A stretch of DNA of 64,000 nucleotides. It comes from Pseudomonadota bacterium (GTDB lineage: Bacteria > Pseudomonadota > Alphaproteobacteria > Rhizobiales > Hyphomicrobiaceae). A program made the translations under genes and the position numbers. Location: contig JAFAFW010000052.1 in NCBI GenBank assembly GCA_023423275.1, forward strand, positions 12,446-76,445. Direction: 5' to 3'. The notes under the pieces were generated by a model. That model searched no databases. It had not been told where the DNA came from and worked only from the letters and a program-made list of their open reading frames with translations. Shown here piece after piece: positions 17,504-26,713 of the stretch (position 1 is its first letter; every line of letters begins with the position of its first letter).

Positions 17504-17900
17504 GAGACCTCCATGTACGCATGCATAGTGCGACAGCCTGGCGGGCGTCCTTAAGTCCTCGTGTATGAATGGATTGGTCTTAGGCCGCGAATGTGCCCCG
17601 AGACGTGAGCTTTATTCTGTTAACTCTGACGTCAGACCCCTAACAGTGAAGACGCCGCCTTAGCGGATTACTAGAAGTTGTTCTGTCGCTGTTATGAACA
17701 GACACGGTTGATGTCTGTCGGCGCGGAGGACAGCATCGGCGAGTTTTGTCGTCAACTCTAAAATATGAACGGCGTTTAGGGCTTTTGCGCTCCGGCGTAG
17801 ACGATACACACGCGATCCTGACGCGCGCGCGACACAGACCGTCATCTGACGAACGAGCCGGAGGAAATGCTCGATCTCACTTGTGTCGTCCGTTCAGAGA
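17504..17900. other. 397-base intergenic region, no gene seen
   Basis: This separates the RlpA-like gene from chpT. Small open frames have no convincing start or similarity. It contains a perfect 12-base palindrome, TCTGACGTCAGA, at 17625-17636. Since the RlpA-like gene on its left is transcribed leftward, promoter elements for that gene should lie here. Confidence 0.45.
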
Positions 17901-18557
17901 CTATCTGCGCGAAGGCGATTTTGGCCGCGCTGTCAGCACGATATCGGCACCGTCCTTGTGGATACCGATGGTCATGCCGGCGGTGCCGGAGAGGCGCCAC
18001 GTGTAGTAGGCCTGTATGGTCATGGCATCGAGTTGCGGCGCTGCGTTCCCACTGACGAACTCCCCGAGATGCTGGGGAGGACGTGCGCTTGTGCCGCGGC
18101 AACGAATGGCGAACGCAGGCGCCTCGAGTGAGCCGGACATGGTTACTTCCACTTCGCCACCGCGCGGGAGGGCGGTGATGGCACTCGCGATAAGGTTGAG
18201 AAGCAGCTTGACCCGGTCTTTCACCATGTGACCGTGGGGCAGCTTCCACTCCAACTTATGCTTGCCCTTGCCAACGAAGCCGCGAGAAATCTGCTCGGCC
18301 GTGCCGAGATCGATCACGGCGCCTGCCGATCCGGCCGCGCCGAAGGCAAATCGCGCAAACTGCAGCCTGGCCGAGGCCTGCTCCGTGACATTGCGGATTA
18401 CGTCGAGGGCGTAATTGCGCGCATCGGCGTTGTCATCCTCGTCGAGGATTTCCAGCCCATTGTAGATGGCGCCGACCGGACCTATGACGTCGTGGCAGAT
18501 CTTGCTGGAGATGAGTGCCGAAAGCTCTAGATCGGTTGGTTGTGAGCGCTGGCTCAT
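17901..18557 (-). CDS. chpT: Histidine phosphotransferase ChpT
   Basis: The 218-residue protein has the ChpT pattern. His22 in SSKICHDVIGPVGAIYNGLE is the phospho-accepting residue on a two-helix dimerisation hairpin, and a degenerate ATPase-like domain contains VKLLLNLIASAITALPRGGEV. ChpT relays phosphate from the hybrid kinase CckA to the cell-cycle regulators CtrA and CpdR. The ATG at 18557 has an AGGGGG ribosome-binding site; a longer frame lacks support. It is a core gene in this group. Confidence 0.9.
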   Translation of the reverse strand: MSQRSQPTDLELSALISSKICHDVIGPVGAIYNGLEILDEDDNADARNYALDVIRNVTEQASARLQFARFAFGAAGSAGAVIDLGTAEQISRGFVGKGKHKLEWKLPHGHMVKDRVKLLLNLIASAITALPRGGEVEVTMSGSLEAPAFAIRCRGTSARPPQHLGEFVSGNAAPQLDAMTIQAYYTWRLSGTAGMTIGIHKDGADIVLTARPKSPSRR

Positions 18558-18823
18558 CAAAGCCCCCTGATAGTATGTCCATAGACAACCCAAGCGCAGG
18601 AGGCGCAGACGCGGGCCGACAAGCATCTTGATAAAAGCGTATCGTGTGTTGATACATGCCTCGCCATCCTATTGCCAAGGTTGGATAGCGTTCGGTCCGC
18701 GTATCGGCCGTAATTCCTGGGGAGTGGGGCCTTCAGGCAACGCCGGAGGCGGTCATACCCGATCCGTCTCTGATCCGTTTGCCGCGCGCAGAGACAACCG
18801 CGATTCAAGGGACTGACAGATCA

Positions 18824-19654
18824 ATGACGTCACCTGACCATGGGATGCTGGCCGATCAACTCCTCTCAGCCGTGATCGCGGCTGGCGCCGCGATCATGCA
18901 TCACCGCCGCATGGGTGTCGCGGTCGAGAGGAAGGCCGATCATTCTCCGGTGACCGCTGCCGATCGGGACGCTGAGGACATTATTCTTGCGGCTTTGGCC
19001 AAGGCGGCGCCGGGCGTTCCAGTGATCGCCGAAGAGGCCATGAGCCGCGGAGAAACGTCGGTGCTCCGGGACGCATTCTTTCTCGTGGATCCTCTTGATG
19101 GAACCAAGGAATTCGTGAAGGGCGGCACCGACTTCACCGTCAACATCGGGCTGATCGTCGATCGTGTGCCCGTATTCGGCATGATCTACGCGCCTGCCAT
19201 AGACCAGTTGACGATGACCCTGGGCAGCCAGCGCGCCGTTGAGGCCACGGTTGCGCCGGATGCCAAACCTGTTGGATTGGCGGCGCTTCAGCTCACAGAC
19301 ATCCGCACGCGGGAGCCGGACGTCGCGCGGCTGGTTGCCGTGGGAAGCCGGTCGCATAAGACGGCCAGTGACGAAGTGTTCAAATCCGACCCCCGGATCA
19401 CAGGGTATCGCGAGATCGGTTCGTCGTTGAAGTTCTGGCTGGTGGCGCGCGGAGAGGCGGACATCTACCCGCGGTTTGGCCCGACAAGCGAGTGGGACAC
19501 GGCCGCCGGGCACGCCATCGTTCTGGCTGCGGGCGGCGCGGTTACGATGGAGGGTGGCGCCCCATTGGTCTATGGGAAGGCCGAGCGCAACTTTCTCAAT
19601 CCGCCCTTCACCGTCTGGGGGAGATCCTCGCTGATCCCTCTCTTCCCGCGATAA
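18824..19654 (+). CDS. cysQ: 3'(2'),5'-bisphosphate nucleotidase CysQ
   Basis: The 276-residue protein is of the inositol-monophosphatase superfamily. Metal ligands are in SPVTAADRDAE (Asp47), IAEEAMS (Glu70/71) and VDPLDGTKEFVKG (Asp89, Asp92), and SEWDTAAGHAI is the C-terminal signature. DGTKEF is typical of CysQ rather than inositol phosphatases. It hydrolyses PAP to AMP after sulfate assimilation. The ATG at 18824 is used; an upstream ATG at 18779 would add 15 poorly supported residues. Confidence 0.9.
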   Translation: MTSPDHGMLADQLLSAVIAAGAAIMHHRRMGVAVERKADHSPVTAADRDAEDIILAALAKAAPGVPVIAEEAMSRGETSVLRDAFFLVDPLDGTKEFVKGGTDFTVNIGLIVDRVPVFGMIYAPAIDQLTMTLGSQRAVEATVAPDAKPVGLAALQLTDIRTREPDVARLVAVGSRSHKTASDEVFKSDPRITGYREIGSSLKFWLVARGEADIYPRFGPTSEWDTAAGHAIVLAAGGAVTMEGGAPLVYGKAERNFLNPPFTVWGRSSLIPLFPR

Positions 19655-19684
19655 CTGGCATTGCCGCCCGCCGAAGCTGCCGTC

Positions 19685-20041
19685 CTACCGCGCGCAGATT
19701 CGAAAGTCGGCTCCATCCCAGCAGGCGCCATCTTTGGCTGAGCGGCGCGCTTCACCCCAACGGGAATTGATACCGTCCTTGGTCAGCCCGCGAACTTCGG
19801 CGATTCCAGGTTTGATGATCGTGACAGAGAGCGAGAGGACGTCGGGAAAAAGCGGCGTTTCCTTGCTGCCGCGCGATGACAGATTGAATGAGCCGTTGCT
19901 GTCGACGGACTGAAAGTCACACACTTTATCAAGCATCTTTTTGCCGCCCGACTGGACTTGGCAGGTCGCATCGCGAGCGCTCGCGGGCAGAGTCCAAAGC
20001 ATTCCGACCACCAGGACGATCGCTGGAACAGTCCGCATCAT
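19685..20041 (-). CDS. Small exported hypothetical protein
   Basis: The 118-residue protein has a clear signal peptide (PAIVLVVGMLWTLPASA) and a mature part of about 95 residues with four cysteines (TCQV, VCDF, ACWDG, ICAR), which may form two disulfides in the periplasm. I recognise no named family. It is convergent with cysQ (30 bases between the stops) and its start is divergent from eipA. Confidence 0.65.
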   Translation of the reverse strand: MMRTVPAIVLVVGMLWTLPASARDATCQVQSGGKKMLDKVCDFQSVDSNGSFNLSSRGSKETPLFPDVLSLSVTIIKPGIAEVRGLTKDGINSRWGEARRSAKDGACWDGADFRICAR

Positions 20042-20289
20042 GGCAAACCTCGCTGAAATTCGGCGCGCTGTATGGCGCGCGCCCGGACACGTCCCAACAC
20101 ATGGGCAAGCGAACGGTTCCGGCCGGGAAAATCCTCGAAGTTCCGAGGGCTATCGGACGATTGTGATGATCCGTGTGGCCACCAACGAGGCGTCTGGCCA
20201 TACTTTGGTAATACTTTTGCGGAATGGTTGATAATGCCTTATCGCCGCTTCGTCATCGCGGGCGGCGCTCCTGCGTGGATACTGAGACC

Positions 20290-21180
20290 ATGATCGCATT
20301 GCGCTCGAATCGCCCGATTCTGACGGTCACTTTGCGTGTGGTTGCGCTGGCTGCCTCCCTGCTTGCGACGCTTTCGATCTCAGGGCAGGCCCAAGACAGG
20401 CAACCCTGGCAGAATCCCGATCCTCGCGAAGTCTATCGCAACGACGATGCCTATCGCGGTCCCGCGCCCTCCGGCGACGCATATCGCCCGCCTGCGCCGC
20501 AGGGCGACGTTTACGTGCCGCCGCCTCCGGGCGGTACGACACAGGCCTACGGTGCGGATCCGCGATACCGGCCGGATCCCGACTACCGTCCCGGCCCGCA
20601 GCCCTATGATCGTGGCTACGGTCCACCTCCGGACCGTGCGCCGTACGGCGAACCTCCGCCGCGAGGCTCTTATGAGGATCGCCGCTATGAGGAACGCGGT
20701 ACCTATTCGCAAAGCGAGATCCTCGATGCTGGCCACGGCTTTTTCGGCTCGGTCAGCAAGGGACTGGCGAATGTCGTCGAATATACCTTCCAGAAGGCGG
20801 GGCGTCCGAACGGGTACATCCTGGGTGAAGACGCCGGCGGCGCATTCATCGCGGGCCTGCGCTACGGGGAAGGCACGCTCTATACGAAGGATGCCGGTGT
20901 CCACAAGGTGTACTGGCAGGGCCCTTCTGTCGGCTATGATTTTGGCGGCGAGGGGTCTAAGACCATGGTGCTCGTCTACAATCTGCGTAGCCCGCATGAT
21001 GTCTACGAGCGGTTTGGCGGTGTTCAGGGATCGGCTTATTTTGTCGGCGGTGTCGGCGTTCAATTCCTGAAGAACGGCGACGTGACGCTTGCACCAATTC
21101 GTTCTGGCATTGGTTTCCGGCTAGGTGCGAATATCGGCTACTTGAAGTACACTCGGAGACCGACCTGGAATCCTTTCTGA
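20290..21180 (+). CDS. eipA: EipA-family cell-envelope integrity protein (DUF1134)
   Basis: The 296-residue protein has a signal peptide ending near SGQAQ, a Pro/Tyr/Arg-rich low-complexity stretch (about residues 35-145) and a DUF1134 domain (about 155-290) with VSKGLANVVEYTFQKAGRPN and GEDAGGAFIAGLRYGEG. In Brucella EipA is a periplasmic protein needed for envelope integrity. The long Pro/Tyr region may anchor it to, or span, the wall. The ATG at 20290 is chosen over one at 20224 because it gives the correct signal peptide. Two co-directional membrane-associated genes follow. Confidence 0.87.
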   Translation: MIALRSNRPILTVTLRVVALAASLLATLSISGQAQDRQPWQNPDPREVYRNDDAYRGPAPSGDAYRPPAPQGDVYVPPPPGGTTQAYGADPRYRPDPDYRPGPQPYDRGYGPPPDRAPYGEPPPRGSYEDRRYEERGTYSQSEILDAGHGFFGSVSKGLANVVEYTFQKAGRPNGYILGEDAGGAFIAGLRYGEGTLYTKDAGVHKVYWQGPSVGYDFGGEGSKTMVLVYNLRSPHDVYERFGGVQGSAYFVGGVGVQFLKNGDVTLAPIRSGIGFRLGANIGYLKYTRRPTWNPF

Positions 21181-21317
21181 GCGGGTGATCACATTCCTGC
21201 GACGGCAGGAGGCGGATCGCTATGCCGGGATTTTGCGTTGTGCTAGGGCGAAGGCTCGGACCACAACGCTGACGGGCCTGGCTCGTTGTCGTGAGGATTG
21301 CGCTCGGGAATGCCCAA

Positions 21318-22793
21318 GTGATCACGATTCAGACAATTATGCTCGTGGCGCTGGGCTTTTTGCTGGCGACCCTGTTGGCTTTGGCGCTGGCTCCGGCCTA
21401 CTGGTCGCGCGCCGTGCGACTGACGCGTCGGCATATCAGCCGCACGATGCCGATCTCCGAGGCCGAGATTCGTGCCGACAAGGATCGGTTGAGGGCTGAA
21501 TACGCCGTTCGCATCCACAACCTGGAAAGCACGTTGGAGAAAGCGCGCTTGTCGGCTGCCCGCCAGCAGGTCGAGGTGAGCCGGCGTGACGCCAGCATAA
21601 GTAACCTCGAGGCCGAACTGCTCCAGCTCCGCACCGATCTGGAGCAGAACGTCAACGCGCGGCGTGTCCTCGAGCAAACCGTGATGAACCGGTTGCCGGC
21701 AGTGGAACAGCGATTGGCCGACTCGCGCGTCTTGCTCGAACAGCGCGATCGCGAGTTGGCCGCCGTGTCGGCCGAGACGGGTAAAACGGTCCGCGCCCTC
21801 GACGAGGTCATGCAGATCAATGCCCAGCAGCGCACCGAGATCGAGCGCCTGAATTCGACGGTCAGCACGCGTGCGGCCCGCAATCGCGGCAGCCTCAAGG
21901 ATACGCAGTTCGACGGCGAGGTCGCACTGCGGGCGGAAGTCGACGCCCTTCGGGCGCGAACCCGCGATCAGGAAACCCTGATCAACAAGCTGCAGGTTTT
22001 GGTTTCGGAACCGGCCAACGATGAAGGTGGCGTGTACGTCAACGGCTCGGCGCGTCCGCGAGCCGCTGAGGCCGAGCTGGATCGCGTCCGCCGCGATCTG
22101 AGCGAGGCTGAGCTTGCGCTGCGTTCTGTCAGCGAGCAGGCGGCCGGGGCAGGTGCGGGAGCAGGTGAGCTGCAATCCCAGATCATGACACTCACGGCGA
22201 GCCTGGAGGAAAGGGACGCCGCCATTCGCCGGCTGGAGGCGTCGTTGGCCGCCTATCAGGAGGGCGACGTCGGAGGTCAGTCCCTGAAGGACAGCAAGAT
22301 TGCGATGAAGGCGCGCATTGGCGCTCTGCAATCGGAAGTGGACAGCCAAGCGGAGACGATCCAGAAGCTCCGTGCGGAACTGGCCGCCGCCAATGAACGC
22401 GCGGCCTTGCAGAGCGCGCAGTTCATGGATGAGATGCGGCGGATCGGAGCAGGCAACGGCCCGACCACCCAATCGCGCCGCTCGACACCGTTGCGGCGGA
22501 GTGTGGCGGAGCGGATCGGCGAGGCGAAACCCGCCCTGGCCAGTTCGATCAAGACGGTAAGCCGGCGCCTTGATGATCAGGGCGCGCCGGCTGCGGACGT
22601 TGCTGCAGACGAGACGTCACCGGCCTTGAATGGCAGCAATATGGTGGAAAAGCCTTCCGTGGCTGGGAGTGTTGCCATCAATTCGGCTCAGGAGCCTGGC
22701 ATCGGCGTGGCAGCCATGGCGACACCCCCCAAGATTGAGGGTGAGCAGAAACCACGTCTGTTGGATAGGCTGGCAGGACTGAGCAAGTCGTGA
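21318..22793 (+). CDS. Membrane-anchored coiled-coil protein
   Basis: An N-terminal transmembrane helix (IMLVALGFLLATLLALALAP) and a basic stretch (RLTRRHISRTMPISEAEIRADKDR) are followed by long heptad-rich coiled coils from about residue 50 to 390, rich in Ala, Glu, Arg and Leu. The C-terminal 100 residues are Pro/Ser-rich and disordered. The topology suits a cytoplasmic scaffold tethered to the inner membrane. A GTG at 21318 is preceded by GGGAA; GTG 21291 and ATG 21339 are alternatives. Function unknown; the family appears conserved in Hyphomicrobiales from memory only. Confidence 0.7.
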   Translation: MITIQTIMLVALGFLLATLLALALAPAYWSRAVRLTRRHISRTMPISEAEIRADKDRLRAEYAVRIHNLESTLEKARLSAARQQVEVSRRDASISNLEAELLQLRTDLEQNVNARRVLEQTVMNRLPAVEQRLADSRVLLEQRDRELAAVSAETGKTVRALDEVMQINAQQRTEIERLNSTVSTRAARNRGSLKDTQFDGEVALRAEVDALRARTRDQETLINKLQVLVSEPANDEGGVYVNGSARPRAAEAELDRVRRDLSEAELALRSVSEQAAGAGAGAGELQSQIMTLTASLEERDAAIRRLEASLAAYQEGDVGGQSLKDSKIAMKARIGALQSEVDSQAETIQKLRAELAAANERAALQSAQFMDEMRRIGAGNGPTTQSRRSTPLRRSVAERIGEAKPALASSIKTVSRRLDDQGAPAADVAADETSPALNGSNMVEKPSVAGSVAINSAQEPGIGVAAMATPPKIEGEQKPRLLDRLAGLSKS

Positions 22794-22890
22794 TTTTGAA
22801 GTGTCGCCGCTTCGGAAAGCGGTGTCTGATGGTCTGGTTCGCATCCGTATCGGTCGGTGGGTTGCTGAGGCGAGAGTTGGGAGTCGCCGA

Positions 22891-23385
22891 ATGGCAAAGC
22901 AGGTTACAAGATTGAGCGACGCGGCCACGCTGAGGCTGCGTGACGAGTTGGAGCGGCAGAAGGCCCTCCATGATCACCGTCGACTTGCAGAACGTCTGGT
23001 GGAGCTCGCTCCACTGACCCGTGATGCGGTCCCGCTCGATGAACCTGCCCCCGTGCTTGAGAACTCATCCCCGACAGAACCAGGTCAAAGCGCTGAGATC
23101 GAGGCTGCCGGCGACGTTGTAGCGAAGCGCAATGCCTTGCCGCCGCCGCTTCCGCCGCCATTACCATCGACAGCTTTGGTGCTCAAGGAGGAGCAGGAGC
23201 CCGCGGCGCTCGTCGTGGCGGAGGCTCCGGCGGTGCTCGCCAGACGTGAAACGGTGCTCCAGCCGGCCGACGTGGCCATGGAACCGCCCGCGACCAAGAG
23301 CAGGGCGTTCGGGTTTTTGACAGGCCTTACGGTCGCGATTGCCGTGGGAGCCGCGCTCTATGCTGTCCTGGCGGGCCTCGGTTAG
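22891..23385 (+). CDS. Hypothetical tail-anchored membrane protein
   Basis: The 164-residue protein has a helical N-terminus (AATLRLRDELERQKALHDHRRL), a long Pro/Ala/Glu-rich linker with a PPPLPPPLP run, and one C-terminal transmembrane helix (FLTGLTVAIAVGAALYAVLAG). The ATG at 22891 has a GGGAG ribosome-binding site; a GTG at 22801 is an unsupported alternative. It lies 97 bases after the coiled-coil gene on the same strand. The proline run may be a docking site. No family recognised. Confidence 0.6.
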   Translation: MAKQVTRLSDAATLRLRDELERQKALHDHRRLAERLVELAPLTRDAVPLDEPAPVLENSSPTEPGQSAEIEAAGDVVAKRNALPPPLPPPLPSTALVLKEEQEPAALVVAEAPAVLARRETVLQPADVAMEPPATKSRAFGFLTGLTVAIAVGAALYAVLAGLG

Positions 23386-23476
23386 CGGGCCGCGATAATC
23401 ACGACAGCCCTTCCGTTTTTGGCCGCCCTGGTGCAAGAGTGCGGCCGCTCAACACTGACTTCGAAGGGGACGCGCC

Positions 23477-24649
23477 ATGCTGCAGCTCGCGGAAAATCTC
23501 AACCGCTTGGGGACGGAAACAGCATTCGAGGTGCTGGCCCGGGCCGCCGACCTGCAGCGGCAGGGCCACGACATTATCAACCTCGGCATCGGCCAGCCGG
23601 ACTTTCAGACGCCGCAACATATCGTCGAAGCCGCTATCAAAGCGCTGCGTGACGGCCATCACGGCTATACGCCTGCCCAGGGCATTCTTCCGCTGCGTGA
23701 GGCGGTCTCAGCCGACCTGAAGCGCCGTCATGGCGTAGAGGTGTCTCCCAACAACGTCGTCATCATGCCGGGCGGCAAGCCGACGATGTTCTTCGCCATC
23801 ATGATGTTCGGTACGCCTGAGACCGAAATCATGTATCCGGACCCGGGCTTCCCGATCTATCGCTCGATGATCCAGTACACAGGCGCCAAGCCGGTGCCGA
23901 TCGCGCTTAAGGAAGAGAACGGCTTTGCCTTCAGCGCTGATGAGGTGCTGGCGCAGATTACGCCGAAAACCAGCCTGATCATCATCAACAGCCCCGGCAA
24001 TCCGACCGGCGGCGCGGTTCCTGAAGAAGAGATCCGCAAGCTGGTGAAGGGACTTGAGAAGCATCCGAACGTCGCTGTCATGTCGGACGAGATCTACAGC
24101 CAGATGCTCTACGACGGCCGCGAGCACGTCAGCTTCCTGCGCTTCCCGGAAATCCGCGACCGGCTGATCATCCTCGACGGTTGGTCGAAGACCTATGCGA
24201 TGACCGGCTGGCGTCTCGGCTTCAGCATCTGGCCGGATGCGCTGGTCGAGAAGATCGTGCGGCTGGCCGTGAACTGCCATTCGTGCGTCAACGCGCCGAC
24301 GCAGTTCGCCGGCATCGCCGCGCTCGAAGGCCCGCAGGACGACGTGCATAAGATGGTCCGGGCCTTCGATGAGCGCCGCCGCGCCATCGTGCCGATGCTG
24401 AACCAGCTTCCGGGGTTCACCTGTGTCAATCCGGGCGGCGCGTTCTATGCGTTTCCGAACATCACCGGCACCGGCATGACGGCCAAGGAACTGCAGAACA
24501 AGATGCTGGAGACGGCTGGCGTGGCGACTGTCGCAGGCACCAGCTTCGGCGTGTTCGGCGAGGGTTATATCCGGTTCTCGTACGCCAATTCGATCGAGAA
24601 TATCCGCACCGCGATCCAGCGCAGCGGAACGCTGCTGACGGAGAAGTGA
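23477..24649 (+). CDS. PLP-dependent aminotransferase class I/II (aspartate aminotransferase-like)
   Basis: The 390-residue protein has the fold-type I aminotransferase pattern: INLGIGQPDFQTP near the N-terminus, IINSPGNPTGG, and the PLP-binding lysine Lys238 in GWSKTYAMTGWRLG. The arginine in YIRFSYANS binds the substrate carboxylate. It transfers amino groups between amino acids and 2-oxoacids; the subgroup resembles aspartate or aromatic aminotransferases, and the exact substrate is not certain. The ATG at 23477 has GAAGGGGA upstream. It is convergent with the amidohydrolase across a hairpin. Confidence 0.88.
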   Translation: MLQLAENLNRLGTETAFEVLARAADLQRQGHDIINLGIGQPDFQTPQHIVEAAIKALRDGHHGYTPAQGILPLREAVSADLKRRHGVEVSPNNVVIMPGGKPTMFFAIMMFGTPETEIMYPDPGFPIYRSMIQYTGAKPVPIALKEENGFAFSADEVLAQITPKTSLIIINSPGNPTGGAVPEEEIRKLVKGLEKHPNVAVMSDEIYSQMLYDGREHVSFLRFPEIRDRLIILDGWSKTYAMTGWRLGFSIWPDALVEKIVRLAVNCHSCVNAPTQFAGIAALEGPQDDVHKMVRAFDERRRAIVPMLNQLPGFTCVNPGGAFYAFPNITGTGMTAKELQNKMLETAGVATVAGTSFGVFGEGYIRFSYANSIENIRTAIQRSGTLLTEK

Positions 24650-24658
24650 GGCAGGCGG

Positions 24659-24686
24659 CGCGCGCCGGACTGCGACCCGGCGCGCG
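24659..24686. terminator. Hairpin between convergent genes
   Basis: A 10-bp perfect GC stem (CGCGCGCCGG / CCGGCGCGCG) with an 8-base loop lies 10 bases after the aminotransferase stop and 31 bases from the amidohydrolase stop. No U-tract follows, so termination may be inefficient or Rho-assisted. Confidence 0.5.
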
Positions 24687-24716
24687 TTGATCGACGGATA
24701 ATCCCGGACGACGCGG

Positions 24717-26063
24717 CTAGATCGTCTTCTTGAAGATCTTCCCGTCTTTCATGATCACGACGAAATTCTTGTCCGGGTCCGCGATGAGATCGAGCTTTTC
24801 GAGCGGATTGCCGTCGACCAGCAGCATATCCGCAAGTGCACCTTCCGCGATGACGCCAAGCTTGCCGGGATAAGGACTGCGCTTTCCGGACAGCGCCAGA
24901 AGCTCGGCATTCGTACTGGTTGCCATGGTGAGCGCTTCCGCGGGTGTATACCACTGCACGAGTGAAGCCAGGATCGCGCCCTGTCGCTGAGCCAGCGCTT
25001 GGGAGAACAAAACGTCGGTCCCCCACGCGGTTTTGATGTTGTACGTCTTCGCCAATTCGTAGGTTTTGGCGATCCCCGACCAGATCTGATCGGCTTTGAT
25101 CCGCTGGATCGAACCAGGCGGGAAGCCTTGGCGCATCTCCTCGGGGAGCGGCTGCAGGCTCAGCCAGATGCCCTTTTCCGCAATCAGTTTCGCCGTCGCG
25201 TCATCCATGAGGAAGCCGTGCTCGATGCATTTCACGCCCGCCGCTATCGATCGCTGGATGGCGGCGGGCGTAAAGGCGTGCGCGGTAACGTAGGTTCCCC
25301 AGTTCTCGGCTGCTTCGACGGCGGCGCGCAGCTCCGTTTCCGTGAACGTCGACACGTCGATGGGACTGAAGGGGGATGATACGCCGCCGCCCGCCGTCAG
25401 CTTGATTTGAGAGGCGCCCTGCATGAGCTGCTCGCGGACGCGCAGGCGAACCTCGTCGGGACTGTCGGCGACCATGCTGCCGCCGATCTGTTCCATGCGG
25501 GTGAGATGCCCCACCGTCCTTGGCAGATCGGAGACTTGACGGAAATCGCCATGTCCGCTCGTGACTGTGATGATCGCGCCGGATGGAAAGATGCGCGGTC
25601 CGGCAATCACGCCTTCGTCGATGGCGCGTTTGAGACCGAAGACCGGTCCGCCAACATCGCGAACACTCGTGAAGCCGCGCATGAGGGTGTCGCGTGCTTC
25701 GGCGCCGGCCACGAGATTATTGAACCCGACGTCGCCGCTGATTGCTTGCGCCGGCGCAGGCCGGATCAACATCGCGTGCCAGTGCGCATCGATCAGACCC
25801 GGCATCAGCGTCCGGCCGCCACCGGCGATGATCGTGGTTGTGGCGCTGCGATCGACCGGGATCGGATCATTGGATATTTTCTCGATCGTGTTCGCGCGCA
25901 CGAGAACATTCATGCTGGCGCTGAGCGTATTGCTCCTGCCGTCAAAGATGCGGACGTTCTCGAAAAGCGTGGCGGTCGGCGGGGCAACAGCGCCGTGTTG
26001 CGCGAAGGCGCCCGTATGTAGGACGCAAAGAAGTGAGAGGGCGGCGGCCGTCCGGCACAGCAT
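24717..26063 (-). CDS. Exported amidohydrolase-family metalloenzyme
   Basis: The 448-residue precursor has a signal peptide (ALSLLCVLHTGAFAQ). The mature enzyme shows the amidohydrolase metal motif GLIDAHWHAML (His94, His96), then QIKLTAGGGVSS with the bridging lysine, VTAHAFTP, CIEHGFLMD and AWGTDVLFS with the last Asp ligand. The C-terminus returns to the small beta-sandwich domain (ALADMLLVDGNPLEKLD). This pattern fits imidazolonepropionase-like or prolidase-like periplasmic hydrolases; the substrate is unknown. The ATG at 26063 has an AGGAGA ribosome-binding site. Confidence 0.85.
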   Translation of the reverse strand: MLCRTAAALSLLCVLHTGAFAQHGAVAPPTATLFENVRIFDGRSNTLSASMNVLVRANTIEKISNDPIPVDRSATTTIIAGGGRTLMPGLIDAHWHAMLIRPAPAQAISGDVGFNNLVAGAEARDTLMRGFTSVRDVGGPVFGLKRAIDEGVIAGPRIFPSGAIITVTSGHGDFRQVSDLPRTVGHLTRMEQIGGSMVADSPDEVRLRVREQLMQGASQIKLTAGGGVSSPFSPIDVSTFTETELRAAVEAAENWGTYVTAHAFTPAAIQRSIAAGVKCIEHGFLMDDATAKLIAEKGIWLSLQPLPEEMRQGFPPGSIQRIKADQIWSGIAKTYELAKTYNIKTAWGTDVLFSQALAQRQGAILASLVQWYTPAEALTMATSTNAELLALSGKRSPYPGKLGVIAEGALADMLLVDGNPLEKLDLIADPDKNFVVIMKDGKIFKKTI

Positions 26064-26199
26064 TGGGTTTCTCCTGCAATCCCCCTTGCGGACCATTGTA
26101 AGGCCAGAATCCGCGTAATTGTTAACCGCGCGGATTGATCTCGCTCTGTGGTTAATCAGAGCGGTACGGCTGCGATCGGACTGCTGTCGGCGCCCCGGC

Positions 26200-26652
26200 T
26201 TACGGATTAAGCCGCCAGATCTCATAGTTGAGCGCTGCCGCGTAGCTCACCCACGCCAGATAAGGCAGGAACAATGCCGCCGCCACTCCGCTGACGCGCC
26301 GCGCCGTGAGGATGAACAGGGCGATGGCGATCCACAGAACAGCGATCACGGCGAAGGCGGCGCCAATCTGATGCAAGCCGAACATGACCCACGACCAGGC
26401 CGCGTTGAGGACAAGCTGAACGATCCAGATCGCCACCGGCGGGCTCGCGCCTTCGGCGTTCCAGACGAGCCATCCGGCGAATGCGATCATGAAATAGAGG
26501 ACGGCCCAGACCGGTGGGAATACCCAGTTCGGCGGTGTCCAGGAGGGTTTGGCCAGGGCCTGATACCAATCACCCGGCAGAAACAGAGAGCCAATCGAGG
26601 CGGCTGCCATCGCGGCTGCCATGAACACCACAAACCCGACGACTGGCCGCAT
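26200..26652 (-). CDS. tspO: TspO/MBR family tryptophan-rich sensory protein
   Basis: The 150-residue protein has five hydrophobic helices and the TspO signature WTPPNWVFPPVWAVLYFMI, with tryptophans clustered (WLVWNAEG, NAAWSWVMFG). TspO proteins bind porphyrins and tetrapyrroles in bacterial membranes and act in stress or pigment regulation. The ATG at 26652 with a GAGGGA ribosome-binding site gives the standard length; a longer open frame lies in the region of the fusion gene. It follows that gene by 61 bases on the same strand. Confidence 0.92.
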   Translation of the reverse strand: MRPVVGFVVFMAAAMAAASIGSLFLPGDWYQALAKPSWTPPNWVFPPVWAVLYFMIAFAGWLVWNAEGASPPVAIWIVQLVLNAAWSWVMFGLHQIGAAFAVIAVLWIAIALFILTARRVSGVAAALFLPYLAWVSYAAALNYEIWRLNP

Positions 26653-26713
26653 CTTTCCCTCTCGACGGCGCAGAATGCACCGCCGCCATTGTGCCGGAAG
26701 CCGAGTCGGCCTG

